In this document: positions 23,137-34,698 of the stretch, piece by piece
How positions within the stretch are numbered: the stretch's first letter is position 1
How the letters are laid out: each line of letters begins with the position of its first letter
NCBI GenBank assembly: GCA_002224055.1
Contig: AZLU01000285.1
Span: 1 to 47,303, forward strand
Reading direction: 5' to 3'
From: Pezizomycotina sp. ARF18
Taxonomy: Eukaryota > Ascomycota
DNA: 47,303 bases
Program-made: the position numbers and the translations under genes
The notes under the pieces: model-generated
The model's input: the letters and a program-made list of their open reading frames with translations, nothing else
The model's database searches: none
Told to the model about the DNA's origin: nothing

Positions 23137-25241
23137 ATTACCTTGGGGTTATAAGGGGTTGCGTGAGGCATGAACAAAATTGATCAACTATATATATACA
23201 CCTTTTAAATCCTTTCTGCTTCTTATACATAGTTTTCATTTAATGTCCAATATTTGTAGTAGTAGTAGTTAGTTCAACTTTTGGGTAAATGCGCTCTTGT
23301 TTATGCCATTTTTAAAGTATCTGGTGTGGTGTGTAAACATAAAAGTAAATTGATACCTCTGATTACTTTTCTAAACTATATCACCGTTCTCGTGATTCAA
23401 TATATCTCTTGAATCGAAACCTCTCTCGCTCTATAATATCCACCGACGTCTATCTTTAAGAACTACTCTATGGAATGAAATATTTTACTCGTGTTTCCAT
23501 TTCCAGAGCACAATCTTGACGCAGTTTTTTACCTTGATTCGTCGTCTCTAAAACCCCACCGCCACCGTCAAAACAATCAATTTTGAGTGAACGGAACCGA
23601 CGATGATACTCCACGACTTTTCTTTCTCGTAATGCAATGCTACACCCCACCATCCTACAAGCGAAATCTCTTTTTTCTGTTTTTTTTTTTTTTTCCTTTT
23701 TTTTTTTAGTGACGAATGGGGACACCCTGCGATGTCTCCATTATCGAAGCTTGACATGTGTCGGTGTCTGCATTCTTTTTTTCTCTCGGATGTAACCTCG
23801 CTCGCGAGCAAATTATTACGCTCCGTTTCTTCCTCTTCTAAAGTGAGGCTGAATCATATCGTAATAGTATGAAGATGGGCCTGTTCTTGCCTCCTATTGA
23901 TCATGAACCTTTCTATCTTTGTTTTCTTTAGGAATGATTCGTTTGCACGTGAGCTGGTTTTGTCATGTAAACGTGTTCATGAAACAATTCTCGCGAATTG
24001 GCTCATCTATTCTACTGCCGCAGCGTACTGCCGGAAGTGGATTTGTTTTTGGATCTGCATATTTTCATGCAAGGGGATTTCGTGCATTCCGTTGGTCCCC
24101 CCACCGCCAAGAGTCCAGACACACAAGACTTCTCTCGAGTAATCGGTTTCAAAATAATTCAAGAGTTTCAAAAAGGATATTCCTATGACGCGTGTTCGTA
24201 ATTTGTTTATATTTACGGGGAGGGTGTTTGAAACATACCATGGTCTCAAGAATTACACAGTACGGAGAAGGATTTGGGTAGAGGAAGTATAGACTATTAC
24301 GAACGGAGCACGAATTGGTTGTTTATACGCTTAGGAAAATTAGCGCCTCTACGAAGAAAAGGACCAAGCCCGCCAAGTAATTACAATTGTGAAGCCGGCT
24401 ATTCATTTTCTTTAGCCTAAACGTATAACTTGACACGAACTCGGCGGATAAGAAAAAGTCGCTGGGCGAAAAGAACTACGGTAGAAGGAAAGATTGCCTA
24501 CCTAAGTAAATCCTAGGGGTTTATCAACGGGATCGTTAGCATCCGCAGTCTGTAGGGGAAATATTCGAACTCTTGTGTTCGCAGATATTTGCTAGTTCCC
24601 GCCAGATTATATGCCCGCCAGATTACATACCCGCAAGATATTTGTATGAAGCGGTTCTTTATCCGCCGAAACACAATAAATTAGTCTTCCGGTTGCTGCA
24701 ATAATTGCGAGACAGTCTACTAGCAACTGACATGAGCTTGGTCAATTGGTGACTCACTAGGAGGATGATATCAATTTGTTACTTATGGATACAGCGGAGG
24801 AATTGGTATCCAGCGATTTGATTGGTTCCCCTTAACTCAGTATCGGGGATTGCCGCACGTGTGAACGCGAATCGGAGCTCGACGCGTTTACCCGCTTAGT
24901 TATATAAATAACGTGAAATAATCGCTCATTAAACCGCGGGACTGCGTCGACTTTGGGGGTTTTACGCTTAAATAACAGTTGTAACTTTATCGTCGTAAAT
25001 ACCTGCTTGTCTCTTTTACTAAATATAAGTATATATATCCCTTAGAACGGCCATCTAGCAGCTAGTGGTTAAGTGTATTTGCGTAAACGTCGACATTTAC
25101 AATACTACCGAGCATATACGCCGGCTACCGAGTTTCTCCGTCTGATTCACTACCGTTAGTCTAATGGAACAATAAATCGATCAACCGCAAGTAGAAGGGC
25201 AACTTATTGCCAGAATGGAATCTAGGGAATGTCTTGGTATC
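23137..25241. other. AT-rich gene-poor stretch
   Basis: No supported gene. Frames at 23897-24249 overlap on both strands without domains. It contains split T tracts near 23680-23708 and a short three-unit tandem repeat at 24598. Confidence 0.45.
24598..24645 (+). repeat. Three 16-base tandem units
   Basis: CCCGCCAGATTATATG, CCCGCCAGATTACATA and a weaker CCCGCAAGATATTTGT follow each other at exactly 16-base spacing (24598, 24614 and 24630). Confidence 0.85.
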
Positions 25242-25617
25242 ATGAGAAAAAACACATTTGTATTAGCAGCCGTATTTTCGTCGATATTTTTGCTAAGCTC
25301 GTCTTTTTTTTTCTAAATATAGGTCTACCGCCAGCAAAGATGATCCTAAGTATCACGCTGGAGGGTTCATGGGGCCGACTAACTATGAAGGCATTTTCGA
25401 ACGCGGCGCTGGCTGTTACATCCATCTCACATTCGACGATGATCACTCCCGGTACCACGGTGGAGACCCCGACGCGCTGGAAAACAAGTTTCTGCAAATC
25501 TACCCAGATATGGGTGAATCTGATGATGGATTTCATGAAGTCTTCGAGGATAAGAACGAGGAGATGACGTCTACAATTGAGCGCATGCTTAAATCGCAAA
25601 ATATCGGAGCGGAGTAA
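25242..25617 (+). CDS. Possible two-exon secreted or leader protein upstream of kinase relic
   Basis: An ATG at 25242 opens a 24-codon frame MRKNTFVLAAVFSSIFLLSS, which has the basic start and hydrophobic core of a signal peptide or membrane anchor. It stops at 25314 just after a T9 run. From an ATAG acceptor-like site (25319-25322) a second frame of about 97 codons runs to 25617. That frame contains YHAGGFMGPTNYEGIFERGA, later HLTFDDDHSRYHGGDPDALE and ends with NEEMTSTIERMLKSQNIGAE. It is acidic and coherent but unrecognised. Its last codons overlap a GTAAGT donor at about 25614, so it may splice into the kinase-like frames downstream. Joining the two parts requires a frameshift or a tiny intron. 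Confidence 0.35.
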
Positions 25618-25639
25618 GTTAATTCGTATATTCTTTAGC

Positions 25640-26440
25640 GTACCGATTAGTTAATTCGAAACTCGTCGCCGAGGATCCGCCGCGGTTCAAGTCGGATATT
25701 TAAGGGGGCTTCCGCAATATAACCCGAGAGATATCAAATTAGAACCGATGATGAGGGATCCGTATCATGAGTCGCAGTTGGTATTTAAGGCGAAGCTGCC
25801 CGGGGAGGAGAGGTACTTAGCGTACAAGACCGCATGATAAAATGGAGATTGAAACCCTTGATACCGAGATCGAACGCTACGGGAATATGGCGCAGGCGGT
25901 ATCAAGTCCATCCCGCACGTTATCGGAGCCGTATGCCTGGACAACGGCGCACCCTGCGGTTTCCTCATGGAATACTGCGAGCGCGGCACTTTAAATAATT
26001 GCTTGGAATACTCTTACGACCGGAAAACTCGTGTGGCGCTGGACCTTCTCCACGCCGTCATCGAATTCGAGAGGGAAGGGTTTATACATTCGGATATTAT
26101 GCTGGAGAATGTCTTATTTGACCGTAATGGGAAAATAAAGTTTGTGGATTTAAAAGAAGAAAAGGGGGGAGGGTTATTACTTTGCCTGGGCGCATCCTGA
26201 CGACGGGAATCAGGTTTTTGCGTATGGGAAGACTGTGCTTGGGCTTGCCAGCGGGAAAATACCTGACCGAGGAGTGTTAACGGAAGAGGAACACGATATA
26301 TTAAAGAAAAGTATACGGGTATCATTGTCGATATTATATATAAATGCTGCGGTGGCTTGAAGGCGCCAAAGGTTCACGAGTTGAAGGCTTATATTCGTAG
26401 CAGGTACTGGTCTACAAAGTGGATAGCGGAGAATATATAA
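25640..26440 (+). pseudogene. Protein-kinase-like gene, degenerate
   Basis: Fragments in three frames follow kinase order. An N-lobe-like part reads ESQLVFKAKLPGEERYLAYK, with a possible ATP-binding Lys in YLAYK. After a shift comes METETL-type helix sequence (MEIETLDTEIERYGNMAQ, possible helix C). Then IPHVIGAVCLDNGAPCGFLM and EYCERGTL give the beta-4/beta-5/hinge region, and FIHSDIMLENVLFD (His codon at 26087) gives the catalytic loop, with HSD in place of HRD. The next segment IKFVDLKEE has DLK where DFG is expected. A shift in the G-rich run at about 26164-26175 leads to YYFAWAHPDDGNQVFAYGKT and a C-lobe ending KAYIRSRYWSTKWIAENI at TAA 26438-26440. The fold is recognisable. Catalytic activity is doubtful given the frame breaks and the missing Gly of DFG. 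Confidence 0.6.
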
Positions 26441-27485
26441 CGATAACTATTTAATTTCCTTTCTGTCCTTTTCTATCATATCGGTGATAAATTTGTGGGG
26501 CCGAGTCTGATTTTGATGCTATCATAATTGACACAAATGCAAACCGGCATCAGTGCTATTTCCCCTTCTAAAAACACAGTACAATTAAGTTCTAGGTTCA
26601 ATTCACCTAATAACACGTTGCCGCTGCCGAGCGACTATCGAGCGGCTGTTAAGCGAACGCGTTTGTTTATGGGCTTCCGCGCTAGCTGGAATTAAATAGC
26701 AGAAAGCGGCTTTGATTATTTGTAAAGATTTAGTATGATAATATAAGATAAAAAAATAGTAAAATTCTAGAGGTTATAACCGCAACCTTAAATACTTGTG
26801 AGTCTCACTGTAAGCAGAACGCGTCTGGGATAATAGGCCTTTGTCCGTCTTAGCCTAATTGGTCCAAGATATATTCGGATGGTTACTACTTTCGAAACCA
26901 AATGGAAAGGAAAAATGGATTGGCCGAAAGAAGTAAGTTGGACGCCCGGACTCATAAATTATATCGGCTATTCATGTCTACCGATACTGACTTCAAAGTG
27001 TTGATTCAGATTTTGGTCGTTCTAAAAGTTGCGTACTGTCCAGCAATAGACAATTACCGCGATGCGAAGAACGTGTAAAGTTCACCCGAAATAAGTCCAT
27101 GGAAACACTGATATACTTTGCTCCATCTTCGACAACGAACAATTGCCTGAAACAGTGGAACTTGACCATTTCCATAATATACTTCGTTTCGCTTTGACTA
27201 TGAATAGCTATTTCTAAATCCTGAATATTATAGAAAGAAACATGAAAGAAGGGTCTATAGGATTATATGAGCTAATATCAGTCTTGCTTAAGTTCAGTTT
27301 ATTGAGGTATTATTTAAAAAGATATGAGCTCCGAGTTATACAATATTATTTCAATTCCATAACACATGATAACTTGAAAACCTCTCATTAATTACCAAAT
27401 CATGATTATCTGAAAAATTAAAAAAAGGCACAAAAGACAATACTTTTTCAACCCTCTTTCGCTAGATCACCCTCTTAAAAAGAAA
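26441..27485. other. Intergenic stretch
   Basis: No supported gene lies between the kinase relic and the array. The short minus frame at 26993-27175 has no features. A string TAACACATGATAACTTGAAAA near 27360 loosely resembles the conserved block found upstream of later array units. Confidence 0.45.
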
Positions 27486-27763
27486 ATGGCAACTTTCATA
27501 ACACGACTCAACATTTTTACGGCGTAACTTACTGTCGAACTTTCCGCGTTTTCACTAATGAAGAGGCTTCGAATCTCATCGTCCGAATTCTGTCAGTCCA
27601 TCACGAAAAGTTACGGCAAATTGGCAGCAGGGAAAACGATCTAGACCGTATGTTTGAGGGAATAACTGAGTATACGATCAAGTTCCTAACAGAGTAGAAA
27701 AAGGCGAAAGGGTGCAATGATGCTGACCAGCTCGTTGAGTCTATGGATACGGTGGAACAATGA
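27486..27763 (+). pseudogene. Array copy A of unknown small helical protein
   Basis: A short start frame (MATFITRLNIFTA) is followed in another frame by FTNEEASNLIVRILSVHHEK and ENDLDRMFEGITEYTIKFLT. This matches the middle of copy B (FFSDDEADDLAVRIISVYNQ) and the NDLE-type block of copies D, E and G. A TAG at 27695 interrupts the frame, which then continues with KKAKGCNDADQLVESMDTVE to TGA 27761, paralleling KNDADELIYFIAELRPIEAR in copy B. The product would be a mostly helical acidic protein of about 90-100 residues. With one shift and one stop it is probably inactive. No known domain. Confidence 0.5.
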
Positions 27764-28250
27764 CGCTATGCGCTGGACTTTCGATCGTACCCTTTAGGAG
27801 AAATACATTGACTCTCCTTGGGTAGAGCTACATATGCATGTACTCCGAATCTAGCTTGTCGAGTACTAATATATGCTCTGCCTGAATTACTATATCTAAT
27901 TGCAGTTAATTGCAAATAGTCATCCCACTCATCAGTGCAGGATTCGAAGTTGAAATACTAGGGCGGGGGCGAGCAGATGAATTACACATGTAATATTTTT
28001 TTTAAGGCATAAAAGTGAAAAGGCCACAAAAAGGAGGGTTATAGGTCAAATATGCCGTGAAATTCGTGAATATATCGGGTCTTTATTAACGTATGTGCAG
28101 TAAGATGCGTAAGGAGAAAGCGAATGATTTATGGGCATTAATCTGTCCAGCCAACAAATATAAGAGTTAGTGAGTATTATATGTAATATGGGAATACATC
28201 GAAGGCCTGTATGTGGAATCTTAGGCGCAGGGCCTATTGGCTTCCTCATC

Positions 28251-28300
28251 TTGTAACATGATATCCGAAATAGCTTTGGGGTTGCGAAGCTCAATAGAAC
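28251..28300 (+). promoter_or_regulatory. Conserved upstream block, unit B
   Basis: TTGTAACATGATATCCGAAATAGC-type sequence about 390 bases before the ATG of copy B. It matches blocks at the same relative position before copies C, E, F and G. Promoter element or unit boundary are both possible. Confidence 0.4.
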
Positions 28301-28639
28301 ATGCATGCATTGCAATTTTAAGCTCGTGGACTATATTAATCCGCGCAACTCGAATCCAACCATTCCTATTCGCATTACGGCTTATATTTGCTTTGAATGT
28401 TTATAAATAATAAATTACGGAAAGAAAATAAAAGAAAGCTTTGAAATTGTATTTAAACTTAAATAATACTTACTCGGGTTCATCTTACAGAAATTTATAT
28501 AAAGAGATATGGACTGTTCCGACTTATGCACAACATCATCCCATCTAGAACATAGAACGTCTTTAAAAAAAGCTTCAGTAACCAATAAATCATCATTATC
28601 CTAAAAGAGGTATTGCCTCGCCAGAATAACTGGAAAAAA

Positions 28640-28983
28640 ATGACAGAAATCAGAACTGAAAAAGAGTTGACAGAATATTTTTTGTCACGAATGAGATGGT
28701 TTGAAGCGGAGCTCGCTGCCCATGCTGCTCAGGGGTTCTTCTCAGACGACGAAGCTGATGATCTCGCCGTCCGAATTATATCGGTCTATAACCAGAGGCT
28801 ATGGGATGTTAGGAAAAGGAGGGTGGCCTAACGGGTGTGTTTAAGGGAATACTTCGGTATCTGGACGATTTCCTAGAAACGCAGAGAGGATCAGAGGGAA
28901 AAATGATGCGGACGAGTTGATTTACTTTATCGCGGAACTACGGCCGATTGAGGCGAGGTATATAGCCAATGATAGTCAATAGG
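28640..28983 (+). pseudogene. Array copy B of unknown small helical protein
   Basis: The frame from ATG 28640 reads MTEIRTEKELTEYFLSRMRW, then FEAELAAHAAQGFFSDDEAD and DLAVRIISVYNQRLWDVRKR, stopping at 28831. It has the longest uninterrupted N-terminal half in the array and a slightly longer N-terminus than its relatives. After the stop, other frames carry GILRYLDDFLETQRGSEGK and then KNDADELIYFIAELRPIEAR, equivalent to the C-terminal part of copy A. All of it is predicted helical and acidic. A truncated 63-residue product is possible. The function is unknown. Confidence 0.5.
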
Positions 28984-29417
28984 AGAATGTTTTTGGCCCC
29001 TTGTTTAGAGAGGAGCATGGATGTATTCTAGATTTCTCTGGTTAAATACTAATGGTGCGTCTCCGTCTGAACGAAACTACGTTTGCCGTTGCAAATATCT
29101 GCACTCATAAAAAGAATTGTTCACGAATTAGATATAATAGCATTTTCTATAGAACATAAAGTCGAGAACCATCAAACGTTGCGGGTTAGAATGCCATTAT
29201 GCGACGCAGAAATATAGACTCTGTCAGAAATTTACATATACATACAAGCCGGATGCTCAACGAAAGCATCTGGATGATTAATGAGCTGGCGACTCGTCCA
29301 AGTAAACAAATATAAGAGCTAGAAGCGATTGGTATGTAATATGGAGAATACTTCGTAGGCTTGTGCGTGTATATGTAGTCTTAGACTCAAAACTAGTATT
29401 CTTCCTTTGAGCTCAAT

Positions 29418-29460
29418 TTTTAACATGTGGGTGGAAATACCTTAGGCATATATATATAAT
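29418..29460 (+). promoter_or_regulatory. Conserved upstream block, unit C (weak)
   Basis: TTTTAACATGTGGGTGGAAA and following ACCTTAGGCAT sit about 410 bases before copy C and align loosely with the block before copy B. Confidence 0.3.
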
Positions 29461-29833
29461 GCTGTAGATTTTATTACTCTGTTGAGTTCGAATTCAACCA
29501 TCATTTTTCTCCGGTGAGTTATATTTCGCTTTATATAGCGCCGTTCTCAACGATCATTGCTCTGAGCTCGATACTCTGCTAGGGTACACGAGAGCTTGGT
29601 TAGATTGAGCTACTATAAAATCAGCCTGTATCTTAATGTGGATATCCCCAATTCCTTTAACCTGCACGGGACAACTAATCGTAACTGTATCGGCGCTGAA
29701 AAACTGCAAAATATCAACCAAAAGGTACCGGATCTTATCTACAAGCGAATTAATTAAATACTAAGATAAATCTATAGATGCACCTTTCGATTCTCCTAAC
29801 CAATTACAACCTTCATCTCCAGAACGAAAGAAT

Positions 29834-30131
29834 ATGTCGAATAATTTTCCAGAAGTAATGAGGCAGTACGAAATCAGACTCGCTGGACAAGCTTCCAGTA
29901 CTTCCCTGAGTATCCTGGCTTACCTGAACAAATTGCTTATCAGATCATAAAATTCTGGGAAGCAGATTGTACAATGTCGCTATACATGACGGTCGAGGAA
30001 AGTTCACGGGCATGATGGGCGCGATATCCAACTTCATGGTCAACACCTTCGAGGAACAACTAAAGACCAAAAGGAAATGCAACGTTGGGGAGATGCTGGC
30101 AAAGCTTAATTTTTATCACGTGGAGGAATAG
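29834..30131 (+). pseudogene. Array copy C of unknown small helical protein
   Basis: The ATG frame gives MSNNFPEVMRQYEIRLAGQA. A shift leads to FQYFPEYPGLPEQIAYQIIK and FWEAD, and a second shift to LYNVAIHDGRGKFTGMMGAI and EEQLKTKRKCNVGEMLAKLN, ending FYHVEE at TAG 30129-30131. Order and spacing match copies E to G: an N-terminal helix with R..E/F..RLA, then FF/FP, an I(I/A).YW/FW helix, VA..D, a Met-rich helix, an EE..K basic patch and a final L..LN.YH motif. Only two shifts separate it from a full frame of about 99 residues. No transmembrane segment or signal peptide. Confidence 0.55.
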
Positions 30132-30917
30132 TGAAGCTAGGCTCACACTCTTCTTAGGATAGTTTTGCATGATTGTATTGCTTACAGTAAATAATTTAAT
30201 ATCGATATTGCTAATAGAAATAATTATTGGAATATATATATTCAAATTCGTTTATCGCATGTCGCATGTAATTCGACAATTCCCAGAGAGGCTTTGGGGG
30301 CATTGTGGATTGATCAACCGTGTTTCAAGATACAGAGTGGTAAAGAAAGCAACGGAATGCATTATAGAATCAGTTGTGAATTATATGCCTGGGGTTACAT
30401 GACGGCGTATACTATTAAGCTTCTCCGATATTTTCATGGTCTATGGTTAGAACAATGAATTGGACTACCAAACCCAAATGCCATTGTATACCAATTGAAA
30501 ATGTGTATGTAGACTTTGTAATAGCTTTTTTGTGGCGTTATGTCTAGCTCAATTAGGTCGATATTTAGACTTTTCCATTGAGTGCTATATTTCATTCTGA
30601 TTGAACGTATTAAACTCATTGCTATATCTGCGTCGAACCCAACGCTCTCTGCCAAAATTATTCGGGAGCTCGAGTGAAATATATGATATAAGTCTACATG
30701 TCGTCTGGGGATATATATTCTCATTCCTTCTAAATTTCATTATACGCACGATTTTGTTTCCGAGAATTCCCGAGAGACTGACCGAAAAGTACCGAGACCT
30801 ATCCTAGGAGATAGGAGCTAAAAAATACATCAGAGAAACCGGTCTTTCACGACTAGGCAGAAAAAACGAACAAAAAAGGAGAGCGCAAGATTTACCAACA
30901 CACAAGCACAAGAAGAA

Positions 30918-31195
30918 ATGGAATCTTTCGAAAGGATCTTTCGAACAGCAAATGAGGGCCTTTGAAGTGGAACTTGTCGAGAGTTCTGATATATAATTCG
31001 CTGATGTTTCGTCGAACTAAGATAGTAAATGTATTGCCGCAGCAATAATGTCCTACTGGTGGGATATACTGTTTAGCGTTGCTGACAACGAGATCGATTT
31101 GGAAGCCATGAAGATCTCGATAAAAATTGCATGATCAACTGTTTGAAAGCAGAAGTAACCAACAGGAGACCTAGTACGCAGAGTTGCTGGCCCAT
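30918..31195 (+). pseudogene. Array copy D of unknown small helical protein
   Basis: Two overlapping N-terminal frames occur. One, FEQQMRAFEVELVESSDI, fits the family N-terminus. After stops and a shift the family core follows as CIAAAIMSYWWDILFSVADN and EIDLEAMKISIKIA, stopping near 31130. A last fragment CLKAEVTNRRPST matches the basic patch only weakly, and the final LN.YH motif was not found. This is the most decayed copy. It still preserves the Y-W helix and the VADN.(I/D)DLE block shared with copies E and G. Confidence 0.45.
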
Positions 31196-31833
31196 ATAAA
31201 CGTTACCACAACGTTCGACTTGAAGGATAGGCGCTATTGATTTGGCTTCATCGGTAATCTGAAGCATTGGATCATAGTATCAAATGCTTCTAGTAAACTT
31301 ATTGGAACGTATAAATGGATACTAGTTTCACCGAGCTTTCTGAGCACGGAGAAGGCATCGCTTACTGTTGAGCCAGATTATTAGCATTTGCGGAGTAGCC
31401 AGAGATTACTTTGATAAATCGTCCTTAGCTACTCGGTTAATTAACATTCTTCTGCAGACCAATACTTCAATTGCCTTTATTAGGTGTCATAGCTCTGCCC
31501 AGCACTAATCTAGTAGAGAATAAATTGTTTCTGTTTGGATTATTTATTATGTAATTTAAACCTATTTTGCTAGATAGAAATAGCATTTGCTTTCAATGTT
31601 ACCTCTTCGCGCCTGGAGCATGCATTTTGACATCGTGAGTCCCAAAGCTTTGAGAAAACGCCCCGAGACCGGCCGGGTCGAGTCGAAGACAACAGAGACT
31701 AATAAAGGATTAATTGTCGAAGTGCAGACCTTAGCTGCTTTGTTCACCTGTTATTTTCTAGCTTCAATTGAACCCAAATTTTTTGAGCCTTAAAAATATG
31801 ATATCGCATGATTCTTCATTTCAGACTCACTTC

Positions 31834-31883
31834 TTGTAACACGATAGTTGAAACAGCTTTTGGATGTTTTGCAGCTTTGATAC
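31834..31883 (+). promoter_or_regulatory. Conserved upstream block, unit E
   Basis: CTTGTAACACGATAGTTGAA, then ACAGCTTTTGGATGTTTTGC and AGCTTTGATA, about 460 bases before copy E. It is the fullest version of the block; its second half matches unit G closely (TGTTTTGCAGCnTTGATA). Confidence 0.5.
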
Positions 31884-32294
31884 ACATGTTGACGTATCAA
31901 TCTTAATCTTCAAGACTCTGTTACTTTGTTCATCTTAACATCTGTTTGCATCTCTCATTATATACTACATTCACTTCGAATCACTGCATCGTACATGATC
32001 AAAAAAAAAAAAAATGAAAACTTCAGGACCATAGCATTTTTTTTCAAGTCCTCTATCAAATTGGACAAAAACTCGAGTAAGAGACACGCGATAAAGCCTC
32101 CCCGTCTTTCAATAATGTCTACTTCTTCACAATTCCTCAGAGCTATATCCACAATTCTGATTCCCCAAGGAACTAAACCAAATACAAGATACTGAATATT
32201 CTTCCTAAAGAAAAGGTCATTAAATTAGACCTGCAACAGCAAGCCCCACCCTCTCCGTCTAGAGTTTTTCTCGCAAAAAGCAAAACTCCCAGAA

Positions 32295-32582
32295 ATGCCG
32301 CCAGTATTCTCCGAACAGATCCATAATTTTAGAGACAGACTCGCCAGAGGCGCTCGGAATTCTTCCCTAAACGTTATGATTTAGCTATGACTGTTGCTAG
32401 GGGAATAATAATGTACTGGGAGCCAAGTCTGCACACCGTCGCCAGCAACCAGAACCACTTGGAAGATGTGATGCACTCCATAGAAGACCGTATGCTTAAA
32501 GTTTGAAACTAGTGGAGGCGGGGAAGGACAAGGGAACTTCAATTTTGAAGACGTACTGGTACTTGTTAATGTTTATTACTAG
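32295..32582 (+). pseudogene. Array copy E of unknown small helical protein
   Basis: The N-terminus MPPVFSEQIHNFRDRLARGA is followed after one shift by FFPKRYDLAMTVARGIIMYW and EPSLHTVASNQNHLEDVMHS, then IEDRMLK. A second shift gives FETSGGGEGQGNFNFEDVLV and ends LVNVYY at TAG 32580-32582. Together these cover the whole family length (about 95 residues). The Tyr-Trp-Glu-Pro of the central helix is identical to copy G. Two one-base shifts break it. Non-coding sequence about 460 bases upstream matches that of copy G. Confidence 0.55.
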
Positions 32583-32839
32583 GCGGATCGTTATTCTTGA
32601 GTTGCAGGGCTTTAAGGTCAATGACCACAGTTTAACCAAGCTCCTCCTTCTCACATTTACGAATGTATCAACACGTCAGACACCGCTTAAATATCGTCAA
32701 CAAAAAGGATTTATAGACATACAGCAATGAAAAAGAAAGGAAACAAAAACTACCTATAAACGCTTGACATCACCCACTATTGCGGAAAATCTTTTTTTAA
32801 AGCTACCCGAATACTGTATTTATTAAGGATATAACTTCA

Positions 32840-32888
32840 ATTTTTATTAATAATAATTAATAATTAATAATAATAATTTAATAATAAT

Positions 32889-32933
<45 letters not shown>

Positions 32934-32955
32934 TAATAATAATGATAATAATAGG
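32840..32955. repeat. (TAA)n microsatellite
   Basis: More than 30 TAA units with scattered TTAA and single-base variants, just downstream of copy E inside the enlarged gap of the array. Confidence 0.95.
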
Positions 32956-32959
32956 GCAC

Positions 32960-34290
32960 AACCCGTTGTGGCTTTAAGGTCTTTCCAAAAAAAAAGAGAA
33001 AGAAAAAAGTACTGTCATGCCATTCATACTAAGTACCACGCCCTGCTCATTAGGTGTGTCTTGCTACGTACACGCTAGGTATCTCTTACCAATGTGTAGC
33101 AACATCGTGTCATTAAATCTAGCTTGCCTATATTCGAGCTTAGTCGATGTAAATTTATTGTACGTAGCTTGAGACGCGATAATATTAATAATTTATATAT
33201 CTGAAGCGACTCGATCAAGTTTTTAAATATTGGAAATGCTCGCGACTACAAGGTTTATACACGCTTATAGGTATAAGTAATGATAAAAAGCATGAAAGCT
33301 ATACATAAACCTTTATAGGCCGGGATATCCCACGTTGAAAAATTACTGAAGACTGAAGAGGAAGTCCACGCGAACCGAACTAGTGGAGCTAAGCACTATA
33401 CATATTTAATCAATAACCACGGCTCCTTTGAATTTGGGATCGACTGACTTGATCCCGCGAAGATTTTGCTTGGACGTGAACCTTCATATTATACGTGAAT
33501 AACTTCTAATCTCACAAAACGTCACATTTCTTTTCAAAATATCGGCGTTCGAAAGTCGGTGACCCATTCAAGTGCCTCCAAGCAAAACTGGATGAGAAGG
33601 CCCAACCGTAACGCGTGGAAGGCTGTTCAAACGTGTTGGTACTGAAATTTGGCCTATTGGGCCGTAAAGATAACTAAAATGGGACAATAAAACTATTGCA
33701 CGACAGGTCTCTCCGATACTATAAGAATAGAATTCTATGGGTATAGTGGGCAATATTCTTTCCATATGACTTGCTTGAAGGCTAGTTGAGTAGAGATGGG
33801 ATTGACTTGTAGGATGTACCGAAAATAGCCACCGGAACTACCTGAAGGGGCCTTTTATGCGCCTATTCTGTAACCTGATGGCGAGAAGTGGTTTTTGGAA
33901 GCAGTAATTGATTCTATAATTCTAAATGGCTTCTTTTACATAAAAGTCCAGTTAATTATAAACTCTGCTCTATGAATTGCTTCGTGCGTCAGATTTCCGT
34001 ATTACAAAACACGATCCATTTATTCTCCTGTTTACAACGAGCCTGTCGACAGCGAGAAGGTACGATTTCATGTCATAGCATATTAGAACGAAATAGCCAT
34101 TTAAGCCTTAATTACATTCATGAGAACTATTATATATAGAGCATTATCTCCCAAAGGAACATAAAATGTTCAATCTGAAATCATAGTCATATTCGATCTC
34201 TTAATTCTTATAAAAAAACCCCCCGACTAGTCTTAGAAAGAAGCCAAAGCTACAGTGCTTATCTCTATATCCTCAACGGAAATACACAAG
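32960..34290. other. Array gap without a recognised gene copy
   Basis: No open frame with family motifs was found between copies E and F apart from the conserved block at 33869. The minus frame 33568-33765 has no recognisable features. Confidence 0.4.
33869..33915 (+). promoter_or_regulatory. Conserved upstream block, unit F
   Basis: TGTAACCTGATGGCGAGAAG followed by TGGTTTTTGGAAGC and TTGATT, about 420 bases before copy F. Order and spacing match unit E with several changes. Confidence 0.35.
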
Positions 34291-34569
34291 ATGTATTTTT
34301 CTAAAGGTCAAATGAGGAATTTTAACCTTGGCCTCGAGGCGAGCTTGTTCGCTTCTTTGAAGAGGACGACTTACGCATTGCTATTCAGGAAATCATCGAC
34401 TATTGGGGAGACAAATGGGCGAATTTGACGAGCAACAAGTCAAGTTAATGATTCTTCAGATCTCAAGATACGCGGGGCATGCAGCAGAAAAACAGTTCAA
34501 CGAGAAGGAGAGTGTCAACTTAGGGAGCTTCTCGAGGACGTTAACGACCTTCACCGTTGGCGTTCATGA
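34291..34569 (+). pseudogene. Array copy F of unknown small helical protein
   Basis: The start MYFSKGQMRNFNLGLEASLF changes frame to VRFFEEDDLRIAIQEIIDYW and GDKWANLTS, then DEQQVKLMILQISRYAGHAA and a final frame EGECQLRELLEDVNDLHRWR ending at TGA 34567-34569. All family blocks are present in order, including II.YW and the terminal LEDVNDLH. Two or three shifts are needed. An A25 tract begins about 130 bases downstream at 34699. Confidence 0.5.
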
Positions 34570-34698
34570 CAGGAGAATCAACAAAGCTCAATGGAACAAT
34601 GACCGTCAAGCGTGCACGGCCCGAGGTAATCATTCTATTTGGAAAAGTTGCATGTTACTCGATCTCTACTTCTATATACAGCTATAAAGTTAAAAATG

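Noticed and set aside
7062-32955. Repeats that might suggest CRISPR arrays
   Set aside because: The repeats are microsatellites or gene-sized units without regular unique spacers, and the genome is fungal.
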